DNA from: an uncultured Bacillota bacterium
Lineage (GTDB): Bacteria; Bacillota; Clostridia; Lachnospirales; CAG-274
Reading direction: 5' to 3'
Assembly: GCA_958426775.1 (NCBI GenBank)
Contig: CATZZP010000012.1
Location: 4,820 to 68,819, forward strand
DNA length: 64,000 nt
Each line of letters begins with the position of its first letter. The first letter of the stretch is position 1. The translations under genes were made by a program, and so were the position numbers. This document shows, piece by piece, positions 26,197 through 35,533 of this stretch. Below the pieces are notes generated by a model, which did not search any database, was not told the DNA's origin, and saw nothing but the letters and a program-made list of their open reading frames with translations.

Positions 26197-26841
26197 TTAT
26201 TTTATCAGGTCTAAAAGTTCGTGGGGAGTGTTTATTATATAATCAGCCCCCTCTATTTTATCCCCGCAGCGAAAGCCCCACATAACCCCCACACATTTAA
26301 GCCCTGCATTATGGGCGGTCTGAACATCAACTTCTGTATCGCCGACATAAATTGCAGTTTCTTTTTCTGCTCTAAGCTCTTCAAGGGCGGTAAAAACACC
26401 GTCAGGGGCGGGCTTACGCTGTCGTTTGCTTAAATCCGTGCCTATTACACAGGGAATAAGGTCGCCGAAAAAGTCAGGTATCATCTTATTAGCCATTTCA
26501 TGATTTTTATTTGTTACAACAGCTCTTTTAATACCCATACTCCTAAGCTCTGTAAGCAATGGCATTATGCCGTCATAGGCTTTGGTTTTATCAAGCATAT
26601 GTGCAGTATAATACTTCTTGAAAATATCTCTTGCCTTAAGCCATTCCTCTTCAGTGCAATTCTGCGGGATTGACCTACGCATAAGTATATCTATGCCGTT
26701 GCCTATAAAGCTGCGTATTTCATCTATAGTGTGCAGGGGATAATTACATTGCTTTAAGGCATAATTTACTGCGGCGGATAAATCCTCTAAGGTATTTAAA
26801 ATTGTACCGTCTAAGTCAAATATTACTGTTGTATATTTCAT
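26197..26841 (-). CDS. HAD family hydrolase (phosphoglycolate phosphatase-like)
   Basis: A 214-aa HAD phosphatase. Motif I is FDLDGTILNT (nucleophile D9), motif II VVTNKN, and motif IV VGDTEVDVQTAHNAG near residue 169; the helical cap lies between residues 15 and 85. This layout is close to Gph/PpaX proteins. It overlaps the end of the upstream pseudouridine synthase gene by 26 bp, so the two are co-translated. The substrate is uncertain among phosphoglycolate, pyrophosphate and nucleotides. Confidence 0.88.
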   Translation of the reverse strand: MKYTTVIFDLDGTILNTLEDLSAAVNYALKQCNYPLHTIDEIRSFIGNGIDILMRRSIPQNCTEEEWLKARDIFKKYYTAHMLDKTKAYDGIMPLLTELRSMGIKRAVVTNKNHEMANKMIPDFFGDLIPCVIGTDLSKRQRKPAPDGVFTALEELRAEKETAIYVGDTEVDVQTAHNAGLKCVGVMWGFRCGDKIEGADYIINTPHELLDLIK

Positions 26842-27475
26842 TTATTTCCTCCGAAAAATCCGAAAACTTACCGTAATCGGGAATAACCTTAATTTCTATA
26901 GGCTTATTTGTATATGGATGTGTAAAGTTTAGTCTATAGGCAAAAAGAGCAGGCAAAACCCCTCTTTTATGCTTAAATTCGGGGTTATACTTGGTATCTC
27001 CCCATATAGGAGTATTGTTGTGGGCAAGCTGTACCCTTATCTGATGATGTCTGCCTGTATAAAGTTCAACTCTTATAAGGGACAGGTTGTCCCTGTATGC
27101 AATTAATTCATAGCTGAGCTTTGCTTCCTTGGCGTCTTTCATACCTTTGTTTACAACTTTGCTGAGATTAAGCCTGCGGTTTATCATAAGATAGTCGGTA
27201 AGGCTATCTCTGTCCCTGCATTTGCCCCTGACTACAGCAAGGTAGCTTTTTGCTATGCTTCCTTCCAGCATTTGCTCTGTCATTTCAGCGGCAGTTGCCT
27301 TGTCCTTTGCAATAAGAACAATACCTCCTACAGGTTGGTCTAAGCGGTTTATAATATGCCCTTGAAAGGGCAGGGCTGAAAGCATATCCTCCTGACTGTT
27401 TGACTGTGAAAGCTCCCCCGGCTTTTTCAAAAGGGCAATTAAATATTTATCCTCATATAAAATGTTGTCTTTCAT
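26816..27475 (-). CDS. RluA family pseudouridine synthase
   Basis: A 219-aa RNA-modifying enzyme. The catalytic Asp lies in INRLDQPVGGIVLIAK (family HRLD-x-x-T/S-G), with ELYTGRHHQIRVQLAH as the second signature. It lacks the N-terminal S4 domain of RluD, like the short RluA/YlyB-type members. The first motif has N for H and V for T/S, but the Asp and Arg are kept. The RNA target (rRNA or tRNA) is unknown. It forms an operon with the HAD phosphatase. Confidence 0.88.
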   Translation of the reverse strand: MKDNILYEDKYLIALLKKPGELSQSNSQEDMLSALPFQGHIINRLDQPVGGIVLIAKDKATAAEMTEQMLEGSIAKSYLAVVRGKCRDRDSLTDYLMINRRLNLSKVVNKGMKDAKEAKLSYELIAYRDNLSLIRVELYTGRHHQIRVQLAHNNTPIWGDTKYNPEFKHKRGVLPALFAYRLNFTHPYTNKPIEIKVIPDYGKFSDFSEEINEIYNSNI

Positions 27476-27616
27476 AATTTTCTCCTTAAAAGCATATATA
27501 TAGCTTAGCTTATTTTGTCGTTTTTTTCAATAATTTTTTGTATTTACCCTACCTTTTATGACAAAAACCAATAGCCCAATATATTATACTATTCTCATTA
27601 TAAGGAGGATATTAGT

Positions 27617-29365
27617 ATGAAGCCCGATTTTAATAATAAAAAATTACTGCCTCTTTTATATATTGCAGGCAGTTTTTTTGCGGCAAGGTGTATGCTTTTT
27701 AATATGCTTTGTCCCGTAGGCTGTGCCTATTTGTCTTTAAGTATTTCAAGGCACAGCTTCTGGTTTGCCTTGTTTGGCTCTGTGCTTGGTGTGGTTTCTC
27801 AAGGCGACAATGTTAATATGTGGAGCTATATTTTTGCCTTTACAGGCATGGGTATAATAAACGGAGCTATTAAGGGTACAAGGCTGTCCCTTACGGAAAG
27901 AGGCAAGGCGTTTACAGCAGCCTTTACTATGACCATGGGTGGCTTGACGGGAGCGGTTATTGAAGGAGAGCTCTTTTGTTTTGCGGTTGCTCTTATGCAG
28001 GGACTTTTGTCAGGACTTCTGAGCTTTGTGTTTTTTGAGGGGATTTATGCCCTTAAAAGAGGCGGCGGTAATGAGCTTTACGGCTTTACCCTTTTAATAG
28101 GCTGCCTTTGCGGCGGTATGGGCGATATTGCGGTTTTTGGCATTCCTCTGAGCCTTGTTTTATTGGCTCTTTTGTTGCCTGTGGTTATGGGCAAAAGTAT
28201 AATTACAAGCAGTGACGGTACATATTTAAGACAGCATGCAGGGGGCAGGCTTGAGAGCTTTGCACGCTCCATAGACAGCCTTGCAATCTCCTTGAATGCC
28301 GTAACGGATAGCATAGATGAAAAAGAGGATATAGCAAGGCTTAAAAAGAGCCTTAAAAAAAGCAGAAGTTTGTTAAGTCAGGAGCTTACTGCCGTATCAG
28401 CCTTAATTAAGGGATTATCCGCAGAGCTTAAGGATGAGCTTGCACCTGATGCCTACTTGGGCAAATCCCTTAAGGAAAGGCTTAAAAGAGAGGGTATTTC
28501 CTGTTGTGAGGTCCTTGCATATAAATGGAGAGATATAGGCTATCAGGTTGATGTGGTGCGTAGGTGCAGAGGCAACTGCGGTAAATGCTTGAAGCGGACA
28601 ACCAAGGTTATAAGTGATACACTGGGCATTGAAATGGTAAGGGAAAACAGCTTCTGCTTTAATGAGGGGCAAAGGCGTATTTTAAGGCTCTGTCCTCAGA
28701 GGACTTTCAGAATTTCAGCCTACGGGGCAGTTAAAAAGCGTGACGGAAGCAGTGTTTCCGGGGATAGTCATACCTTTATGGAGCTTAAATACGGTAAATA
28801 TATGCTTGCCTTATCTGACGGTATGGGTTCAGGCGGTAAGGCAAGGGAGGAAAGTGCCGCCTCCGTAGAGCTTTTTGAGGACTTTATGGAGGCGGGCTTT
28901 GAACGTGATATGGCATTGGACCAGATAAACTCTCTTTTGCTTATGAGGGCGGGAGATGAGGATATTTTTGCAACCCTTGATATTTGTAATGTAGATTTAT
29001 ACAGCGGAAAAGCGGAGTTTGTAAAGATAGGAGGTATGCCCTCATTTATAGCGGGCAAAAACGGAGTAAAGCTGATAGGCGGCGGCGGCTTGCCTATAGG
29101 TATTATGGACAGTGCCGAAAAGGAAAGCGTTGAAATACAGCTTGAAAGCGGAGATACTATAGTAATGATTACCGACGGTGTGGCAGAGGCGGCACCCTGT
29201 GTTATAGGCAAAGAAAACTGGCTTGCAAGGATAATAGATGAAAACTCATCACTTTCCCCCGAAAAGCTGTGTCAGGTTATTTTAGATACTGCCATAGAAG
29301 CGGATAATGGAAAAATAAAGGACGATATGACGGTTATGGTAGCTAAGGTATGGAAAATTGTTTAA
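27617..29365 (+). CDS. spoIIE: SpoIIE family serine phosphatase (short form)
   Basis: Sporulation phosphatase that dephosphorylates SpoIIAA to activate sigma-F in the forespore. 582 aa, against about 800 in Bacillus. The N-terminal ~200 residues are hydrophobic with several membrane segments, fewer than the usual ten. The middle carries RRCRGNCGKCLK, a cysteine cluster typical of SpoIIE. The C-terminal PP2C domain shows LALSDGMGSGGKA (about residue 395, metal Asp) and VMITDGVAEAAP. Two Spo0A-box-like sequences (TTTGTCG near 27511; TTTGTCAT on the minus strand near 27560) lie upstream. A GGAGG site precedes the start. Its shorter length is the unusual point. Confidence 0.88.
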   Translation: MKPDFNNKKLLPLLYIAGSFFAARCMLFNMLCPVGCAYLSLSISRHSFWFALFGSVLGVVSQGDNVNMWSYIFAFTGMGIINGAIKGTRLSLTERGKAFTAAFTMTMGGLTGAVIEGELFCFAVALMQGLLSGLLSFVFFEGIYALKRGGGNELYGFTLLIGCLCGGMGDIAVFGIPLSLVLLALLLPVVMGKSIITSSDGTYLRQHAGGRLESFARSIDSLAISLNAVTDSIDEKEDIARLKKSLKKSRSLLSQELTAVSALIKGLSAELKDELAPDAYLGKSLKERLKREGISCCEVLAYKWRDIGYQVDVVRRCRGNCGKCLKRTTKVISDTLGIEMVRENSFCFNEGQRRILRLCPQRTFRISAYGAVKKRDGSSVSGDSHTFMELKYGKYMLALSDGMGSGGKAREESAASVELFEDFMEAGFERDMALDQINSLLLMRAGDEDIFATLDICNVDLYSGKAEFVKIGGMPSFIAGKNGVKLIGGGGLPIGIMDSAEKESVEIQLESGDTIVMITDGVAEAAPCVIGKENWLARIIDENSSLSPEKLCQVILDTAIEADNGKIKDDMTVMVAKVWKIV

Positions 29366-29456
29366 ATTTTTATTAATTTTATAAAACCCTTTGTGTTTTT
29401 TTATACAGTGTGTTACAATAAAGAGTAATTTTTAAAGATAGGAGGTTGTACACACT

Positions 29457-30269
29457 GTGTCATTTAAAAATCAGTTTTTAACGGCTTTATATCGGTTTGG
29501 CTCTTACCCTGAGCTTTTTAATGTAAAGGGTGTAAAAACCTTTGTTTATACTGCCCTTACGGTAATAATCACCGTTGCTGTAATGTTTGCTGCTGTAATA
29601 CCGGGTTATCGAAGCCTTGGCGGAATTGAGGGCTTTGTAGAAAAATACATACCTGAGTTCCGTATTTCAGAGGGTGAGCTTATTATGGATAAGGTTGACT
29701 TCAGAGATGAAAAAAACGGTGTCAGAATTTATATAAATACCGATACTACAGAGCTTGATATGTCTAAGATTGAGTCGGGAGATGTAACTGCACTTATTGC
29801 AAGCAAGGATAAAATGTATGTTTATAATGCCATACAGGGACAGGAGGGCACTCTCAGCTTTAAGGACTTATCACAGGCTTTAAACGACAGCTTTGAAAGC
29901 AAATCGGGTATTTTAAATTATCTGGGACAAAAAAGTGTGCGTTTACAGCTTGCGGCAGTATTTATATTAATTCTTTTTATCTATAGGTCTGTTGCTACCG
30001 TATATGAGGTTTTTATGCTTACCCTTTTAGGCAATTTAATTAACACCCTTATGGTAAGGATACCCATTAGCTTTAGTCAGATGTTTAAGCTTGCGGCATA
30101 TGCAAGAACACTACCCTGGATATTAAGTCTTCTGGTGAATTTTGTTGCAGGCATAAGCTTTAGCAGTATAATATTCTTTGCAGTAGGCAGCTTCTATATC
30201 TATAAGGCATTGAAAAATACAAAGGCACAGACAGGCGTTGTAATTGCAGACATAAGCCGGATACAATAA
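29457..30269 (+). CDS. DUF1189 family membrane protein
   Basis: A 270-aa membrane protein of the DUF1189 family: one transmembrane segment at about residues 27-49, an extracytoplasmic domain of about 110 aa (EKYIPEFRISEGELIMDKV), and three to four membrane segments in the C-terminal third. The start is GTG 29457, with AGGAGG 8-12 bp upstream. Members are common in Firmicutes, with no settled function. It ends in a 20-bp tandem repeat and a terminator. Confidence 0.8.
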   Translation: MSFKNQFLTALYRFGSYPELFNVKGVKTFVYTALTVIITVAVMFAAVIPGYRSLGGIEGFVEKYIPEFRISEGELIMDKVDFRDEKNGVRIYINTDTTELDMSKIESGDVTALIASKDKMYVYNAIQGQEGTLSFKDLSQALNDSFESKSGILNYLGQKSVRLQLAAVFILILFIYRSVATVYEVFMLTLLGNLINTLMVRIPISFSQMFKLAAYARTLPWILSLLVNFVAGISFSSIIFFAVGSFYIYKALKNTKAQTGVVIADISRIQ

Positions 30270-30304
30270 AAAAGAGGTCGAAGAAATAAAAAAGAGGTCG
30301 AAGA
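30265..30304 (+). repeat. 20-bp perfect tandem duplication at the DUF1189 gene end
   Basis: Two identical 20-bp units at 30265-30284 and 30285-30304; the first contains the stop codon. It lies directly before the terminator. Confidence 0.9.
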
Positions 30305-30328
30305 GAGGTGAAAAGCCTCTCTTTTTTT
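30302..30328 (+). terminator. Intrinsic terminator after the DUF1189 gene
   Basis: AGAGAGG, 7-nt loop, CCTCTCT, then T run. Confidence 0.9.
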
Positions 30329-30344
30329 ATGTGGAAATGATACA

Positions 30345-30625
30345 AGTAAAACGGGGCTTTGTTTTAAAGTTGTACGTACATCTTCGTAAAAATTGCACAG
30401 TTTTTTGCTTTGAGATTAGTACATAATAACGGAATTGCATAAATACAACTAAAAAACTATTGACACTTGTACCAAAAGGACTTAAGCTGTAAAAAGAGGG
30501 TTAAGGTTTATCTGTAAACAGGAATTAAAAATTAAAAAAGTCAATATCCGTTTTTAATTTCTGCGGGCAAGGGGGAAAGTCCCGTAAGATAAGCTTGCAC
30601 TTTATTTTTTAAGGAGGTAAAAAAT
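30345..30625 (+). promoter_or_regulatory. Structured upstream region of the pectate lyase gene
   Basis: About 280 bp without a gene. A TTGACA at 30460-30465 is a likely -35, though the -10 (TAAGCT at N17) is poor, suggesting activator dependence. Downstream, AATTAAAAA / TTTTTAATT can form a 9-bp stem with a 19-nt loop (about 30523-30560), followed by CGGG/CCCG and CAAG/CTTG nested pairs and then an AAGGAGG site. It does not match a riboswitch I know. Confidence 0.4.
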
Positions 30626-33301
30626 ATGAAAAAAAGAGTTTTAAGAAAACTCGCTTGCCTGACTTTATCTGTATCAATGATAATGTCATGCACATCGTTA
30701 CCTGTAGTAGACTGCGGCTTTTTTGTGCCACAGGTGGTTCAAGCGGCGGAAAGTGCCTACAGCCACAGCTTTGCAGACGGTCTTTCAAGCTCGTTTTATT
30801 CTATTGCAGGCAATCTTTCAACAGGTAAGGGCAGTGTAAACTACAATGGGGAAACAATTAAGCAGTGCTTAAAAATGGAAAGCCAAACAAGCATTTCATT
30901 TAACGCACCTTCTGAGGGTACTCTTACACTTGTGTTCGGCGGTTCCAAAAATCCTGCAGGCTTAGGTGTTAAGGTTGACGGCAAAGAGTATACCGTAGGT
31001 GATAACGGAATTGTTAACGTATCACTTGGTTCAGGCTCACACAAAATTACAAAGGGTGATACAATCAACCTTTTCTATATGAGCTATTCATGTAACGGCG
31101 GTACTGTAGAAGAAACTACAGAAACTACAACAGCCGTAACAGAGGAGCCTACCGAAACTACAACCAAGGCTCAGTCAAGCTCAGACGCAGTAAGTGCAGG
31201 TACATATTCGGCAGATGATATTCTCAGCTCTTCAAAGTTTATCGTATCAGGCAGTACAGCAACCGACCAGATTAAAATTTCAGACGGCTATGTACAGTTT
31301 AAGGTTAATGATAATGCTTCGGTTACAATAAATTACAAGTGCGGTTCAAGCAACTCAAGCAAGAGTGCGGCTGTATGCTTTGACGGCAAGACCTCAGACT
31401 ATCTTGCAGGCCAGGCAGGTGCTAAGAACTTTACGGTAAGCGGTCTTGATGCAGGCACCTATAAGATTACCGCTAAGCAGTCAGGCGGTACAACTGCACA
31501 GATTATCTCTGTTACAATCAGCTACGGTGCCGCAGAGGAAACAACAGAGGCAACCACAAAGGCTACAACAACTACAACAGAGGCAACTACCGAAACTACA
31601 ACCAAGGCTCAGTCAAGCTCAGACGCAGTAAGTGCAGGTACATATTCGGCAGATGATATTCTCAGCTCTTCAAAGTTTATCGTATCAGGCAGTACAGCAA
31701 CCGACCAGATTAAAATTTCAGACGGCTATGTACAGTTTAAGGTTAATGATAATGCTTCGGTTACAATAAATTACAAGTGCGGTTCAAGCAACTCAAGCAA
31801 GAGTGCGGCTGTATGCTTTGACGGCAAGACCTCAGACTATCTTGCAGGCCAGGCAGGTGCTAAGAACTTTACGGTAAGCGGTCTTGATGCAGGCACCTAT
31901 AAGATTACCGCTAAGCAGTCAGGCGGTACAACTGCACAGATTATCTCTGTTACAATCAGCTACGGTACCGCAGAGGAAACAACAGAGGCAACCACAAAGG
32001 ATGCAACAACTACAACAAAGAAGGAAACTACAACAGAAACAACCACAAAAAATCCGGGTTCAAGCTCAGGCATCAGCTTTTCAAAGGCTCCTTCAAATAC
32101 TATAACAACCATTACATCCAATAATTCCTCTGCTCTTGTTAATGCTGTTAAAACATTAAACAGCAGCGGCGGTACAATTTATATTGATACTCCTGTAATT
32201 GAGGTTAGTTCAGCTATTAAAATTTCAACCTCAAAGGCAGGTGCAATTGTTGGTGTAAGACAGTCAGACGGTACATATCCACGTCTTGACTTTACAAAAA
32301 ATCGTTCCTCAGGCTCAAGAGGTATCACAGTAAGCGGAAGCAATCAGCTTATTCAGGGTCTTATTGTTGAAAATGCAGGCGACAACGGTATCTGGGTATC
32401 AGGTTCGGACAACAATATTGAGCATGTAATTGCACGTTATAACGGTGACAGCGGTATTCAGCTTTCTAACGCTGCAGACGGAAACAAGCTTGTAGGTTGC
32501 TACTCATACAGAAACTGCGATATTGCTACCTACGGTGCTAATGCAGACGGTTTTGCTCCAAAGCTTGGTGCATCTAACACAGTATTTGAGTACTGCTACG
32601 CATGGGATAACTCCGATGACGGTTGGGACTCATATGACAAGTCGGGAGATAAGTCGGCAACAGTAACCTACAGACATTCAGCTTGTTGGAATAACGGTAA
32701 TACAAAGACCTTTACGGGCGAGTATGACTTTGAAAACGGCGACGCTCTTGATACAAAGCTCTGGACAGTTAAGGATATTATGAGTGCTGATTCAAGCTTT
32801 GCTTCTAACTATAAGAACGGTAAGTTTGACACTTCAAAGGGCAAAATTAACGGTAAGTCTGTTTCATCATGGGTTTCAAGTGCTGAGGGTGAAATGAACG
32901 GTAACGGCTTTAAGTTTGGTTCAAAAACAACAGAGCAGTCAGAGAGCGTTATCAGAACGGCAGAAAACTGCATCGCCTTTGACCACAAGTCAAAGGGCTT
33001 TGATAACAACAACTCAAAGGGTTGTTCAGGCTACTTCTACAACTGTATGTCCTTTGACAATCAGAGAAACTACAGCTTACCATATGTGCTTAAGCAGTGG
33101 GAAAATATTTACGGTTGGGATTACACCCAGTCAAACACAGCTAACAGCACACCAAAGGAGCCTACTATACCAAGTAATGCTGCACAGGTAGAAAATGAAG
33201 TACGTAATATTAAGGATCAGATTATCGCTTATGTATATGATGATAAGATGCCTGATGATTATGGTGTAGACTTTGATGATGTATTTTCAATGGTTAAATA
33301 A
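30626..33301 (+). CDS. Secreted pectate lyase-like protein (PL9 type) with duplicated carbohydrate-binding-like module
   Basis: An 891-aa exported enzyme. The signal peptide covers about residues 1-41 (ends VVQAAE). An N-terminal beta-sandwich (42-150) is followed by two nearly identical modules (about 175-320 and 321-466) joined by TTTEATTETTT linkers. A C-terminal right-handed beta-helix (about 490-870) carries the PL9-like signature NADGFAPKLG and WDNSDDGWDSYD, whose aspartates bind the catalytic calcium and whose Lys acts as base. It should cleave pectin or polygalacturonate outside the cell. A bidirectional-looking terminator follows. The exact substrate is inferred from the family. Confidence 0.87.
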   Translation: MKKRVLRKLACLTLSVSMIMSCTSLPVVDCGFFVPQVVQAAESAYSHSFADGLSSSFYSIAGNLSTGKGSVNYNGETIKQCLKMESQTSISFNAPSEGTLTLVFGGSKNPAGLGVKVDGKEYTVGDNGIVNVSLGSGSHKITKGDTINLFYMSYSCNGGTVEETTETTTAVTEEPTETTTKAQSSSDAVSAGTYSADDILSSSKFIVSGSTATDQIKISDGYVQFKVNDNASVTINYKCGSSNSSKSAAVCFDGKTSDYLAGQAGAKNFTVSGLDAGTYKITAKQSGGTTAQIISVTISYGAAEETTEATTKATTTTTEATTETTTKAQSSSDAVSAGTYSADDILSSSKFIVSGSTATDQIKISDGYVQFKVNDNASVTINYKCGSSNSSKSAAVCFDGKTSDYLAGQAGAKNFTVSGLDAGTYKITAKQSGGTTAQIISVTISYGTAEETTEATTKDATTTTKKETTTETTTKNPGSSSGISFSKAPSNTITTITSNNSSALVNAVKTLNSSGGTIYIDTPVIEVSSAIKISTSKAGAIVGVRQSDGTYPRLDFTKNRSSGSRGITVSGSNQLIQGLIVENAGDNGIWVSGSDNNIEHVIARYNGDSGIQLSNAADGNKLVGCYSYRNCDIATYGANADGFAPKLGASNTVFEYCYAWDNSDDGWDSYDKSGDKSATVTYRHSACWNNGNTKTFTGEYDFENGDALDTKLWTVKDIMSADSSFASNYKNGKFDTSKGKINGKSVSSWVSSAEGEMNGNGFKFGSKTTEQSESVIRTAENCIAFDHKSKGFDNNNSKGCSGYFYNCMSFDNQRNYSLPYVLKQWENIYGWDYTQSNTANSTPKEPTIPSNAAQVENEVRNIKDQIIAYVYDDKMPDDYGVDFDDVFSMVK
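31149..32024 (+). repeat. 438-bp tandem duplication inside the pectate lyase gene
   Basis: The copies at 31149-31586 and 31587-32024 are offset by exactly 438 bp (146 codons). They are identical over about 400 bp except one substitution (GGTGCC versus GGTACC, at 31535 and 31973) until the second copy diverges near 31997. This is a recent in-frame duplication of one binding module plus linker. Confidence 0.9.
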
Positions 33302-33310
33302 TTAAATTAA

Positions 33311-33350
33311 AAAGGATTAGCGGTTTTAATATCGCTAATCCTTTATTTTT
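33311..33350 (+). terminator. Terminator between the convergent pectate lyase and ispE genes
   Basis: A 12-bp perfect stem AAAGGATTAGCG / CGCTAATCCTTT, then ATTTTT; it may also act for ispE on the other strand. Confidence 0.88.
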
Positions 33351-33362
33351 GTGAAAACATAT

Positions 33363-34235
33363 TTAAGCTCGCTCATTAAATATGGTAGTAAGATATATTT
33401 CCCTTACATGGAAGCTGCGTCTTATTTCCTTTAAGGCGGCAAGACCCTTTTCGTAATTTTCATAAAAGCCGAAAACAGTAGGTCCGCTGCCGCTCATCAT
33501 AGCACCTATAGCATTAAGCTCCAGCATTTTTGCCTTAATATCGGCTATAATAGGATAGTTTGCAATTGTTACGCTTTCCAGCACGTTGCACATACCTTTG
33601 GAAATAGCCTTAATATCCCCTTTTTCAATATTTTCTATCATAAGCTCAATATCAGGACGCTCTGTTACCTTATTCAGGTCAAGGCTTTTAAATACCGTAG
33701 CCGTTGATACATTTATATTAGGCTTACACAAAAGCACAAAGCAGTTGGGAAAGGGTTTAAGCCTTGTAAGCTTTTCCCCTATGCCCTCGGCAAGGACAGT
33801 ACCTCTCATTATACAGTAGGGTACATCTGCCCCCAGCTCCTTGCCTATTGCAAGCATTTCTTCCCGTGGCAGGTTAAGCTCAAAAAGTCTGTTCATACCT
33901 ATAATGACAGCTGCACAGTCCGAGCTGCCTCCCGCAAGACCGGCGGAAACGGGTATTGTTTTGGTAAGCTCCATGCTTACGCCCTCTGTTATACCATAAC
34001 GGCTTTTAATTAAATCAGCCGCCCTGTACATAAGGTTTCTTTCATCAACAGGTAACCAAGTAAGGTTACACTTGATTTCGATTTTATTTTCGGGTATTTT
34101 CTTTATAAATATATTATCGCAGAGGTTTACTGTCTGCATTATCATTCTAAGGTCGTGATAGCCGTCCTCACGTTTTCTGAGTACGTCAAGGGCGGTATTT
34201 ATTTTTGCTCTGGCTTTAAGATTTATACTGTTCAT
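33363..34235 (-). CDS. ispE: 4-diphosphocytidyl-2-C-methyl-D-erythritol kinase
   Basis: MEP-pathway kinase that phosphorylates CDP-methylerythritol on the way to isoprenoids. 290 aa. It is a GHMP kinase: the N terminus LKARAKINTALDVLRKREDGYHDL is diagnostic of IspE, PVSAGLAGGSSDCAAVI is the ATP loop, and AMMSGSGPTVFGFY is the third motif. It is a single gene, convergent with the pectate lyase gene; 124 bp separate its start from the divergent AIR-synthase-like gene. Confidence 0.96.
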   Translation of the reverse strand: MNSINLKARAKINTALDVLRKREDGYHDLRMIMQTVNLCDNIFIKKIPENKIEIKCNLTWLPVDERNLMYRAADLIKSRYGITEGVSMELTKTIPVSAGLAGGSSDCAAVIIGMNRLFELNLPREEMLAIGKELGADVPYCIMRGTVLAEGIGEKLTRLKPFPNCFVLLCKPNINVSTATVFKSLDLNKVTERPDIELMIENIEKGDIKAISKGMCNVLESVTIANYPIIADIKAKMLELNAIGAMMSGSGPTVFGFYENYEKGLAALKEIRRSFHVREIYLTTIFNERA

Positions 34236-34359
34236 AGCTTGTACCTTCCGTCTTTTTTTATTATTATACTGTTTTTACCCATACAATTCAAGTATTGCCT
34301 TGCAATTTTAAAAAAATGGTGATATTATGGTGTGTAAATAAAATCAGGGAGGTTTTAGG

Positions 34360-35358
34360 GTGAAGATTGGTAAGCTTCCGAATGATATGCTTGAAAGGCT
34401 GATACTTGAGCCTATAAAAAAATACGCTGTTCAGCCCAAGGAATGTATTACACAGCCTTCGGTAGGTGAGGACTGTGCCGCATTAAGCTTAGGGGATAAT
34501 ATATGTATGCTTTCTGCCGACCCTATAACAGGTGCAACAAAAGATATAGGTACTCTTGCGGTAAATATTAATTTGAATGATATTGCCTCTGCAGGCGGTG
34601 AAATTATAGGCTTAATGGTAACAACTCTTTTGCCTCCCGCAATTACGGAGGAGGAAATAGCCGCAATTGCCGAAAACCTGTATAAAAGTGCAAGTGATGC
34701 AGGCATAGCGATTTTAGGCGGTCATACCGAAATAACCGATGCAGTTACAAGACCTGTTATTTCCTGTACTGCCGTAGGCAAGGGCAAAAGGTTTATATCC
34801 TCAGGGGGTGCAAGGGTAGGAGATAAGGTTATTATGACTAAGTATGCCGCTATTGAGGGCAGCAGTATAATCTATGCCGATTATAAGGACTTCTGGGCAG
34901 ATAAGCTGACAGAGGAGGAAAAGGCGGAGTGTAGCAGTCTTTATTCAATGCTTTCTGTTGAAAGAGAGGGTAAAATAGCCGCAGACCTTGGTGCAACCTC
35001 TATGCATGATGTAACAGAGGGCGGTATATTAGGTGCTTGTTATGAAATTGCTCAGTGTGCAGGCTTAGGTATAAGGATTGATATTGATAAAATCCCTGTC
35101 ATGCCTGTTACAAAGAAACTGTGCCGGGCTTGTAAAATCAATCCTTTAAGGCTTATATCAAGCGGTTCAATGCTTATAACCGCAGCTGACGGCAATAACC
35201 TTGTAAAGGTTCTTGAAAAAGAGGGCATAATGGCAACAATTATAGGGGAAATAACGGAAAACGGCTGTTATATAACGGAAAAAGGAGAGCAAAGAGAATT
35301 AACTCCTCCCGAGGCAGATGAGCTTTATTCCGTTGCCCGAGGAATAAACCAAAATTAA
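34360..35358 (+). CDS. AIR synthase-related (HypE/ThiL/PurM superfamily) protein
   Basis: A 332-aa ATP-dependent enzyme of the PurM-like superfamily. The N-terminal domain has SVGEDCAALSLGD and VNINLNDIASAGGEIIGLMVTTLLP; the C-terminal domain has MHDVTEGGILGACYEIA. This resembles HypE-like proteins of Clostridia, but no hydrogenase-maturation genes are near and the HypE C-terminal PRIC cysteine tail is absent, so a HypE function is doubtful. The start is GTG 34360 with GGGAGG upstream. It is monocistronic. Confidence 0.8.
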   Translation: MKIGKLPNDMLERLILEPIKKYAVQPKECITQPSVGEDCAALSLGDNICMLSADPITGATKDIGTLAVNINLNDIASAGGEIIGLMVTTLLPPAITEEEIAAIAENLYKSASDAGIAILGGHTEITDAVTRPVISCTAVGKGKRFISSGGARVGDKVIMTKYAAIEGSSIIYADYKDFWADKLTEEEKAECSSLYSMLSVEREGKIAADLGATSMHDVTEGGILGACYEIAQCAGLGIRIDIDKIPVMPVTKKLCRACKINPLRLISSGSMLITAADGNNLVKVLEKEGIMATIIGEITENGCYITEKGEQRELTPPEADELYSVARGINQN

Positions 35359-35440
35359 AGCCTTAGGTTGAAAAATATAAATTTATTTATTATTTTTTGC
35401 GAGATTATGATATTTTTTTAACTTAGTTTTATCACAGCAC

Positions 35441-35469
35441 TTGACTATACTAAAGTGTTGTAATATAAT
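35441..35469 (+). promoter_or_regulatory. Promoter of serC-serA
   Basis: TTGACT at 35441-35446, exact 17-bp spacer, TATAAT at 35464-35469; a short GGTTT/AAACC hairpin lies in the leader. No T-box is visible. Confidence 0.85.
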
Positions 35470-35533
35470 AAAGGGTATAGGTTTTTAAGAAAGAAACCCA
35501 CAGCTATGTGAATATATTAGGAGGAATACTTAA

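Noticed and set aside
34360..35358. Hydrogenase maturation protein HypE
   Set aside because: The superfamily fits, but the C-terminal cysteine tail needed for cyanide transfer and all other hyp genes are absent.
35359..35533. T-box or serine riboswitch before serC
   Set aside because: After the promoter at 35441-35469 only about 60 nt of leader remain, with no T-box sequence or terminator/antiterminator pair.
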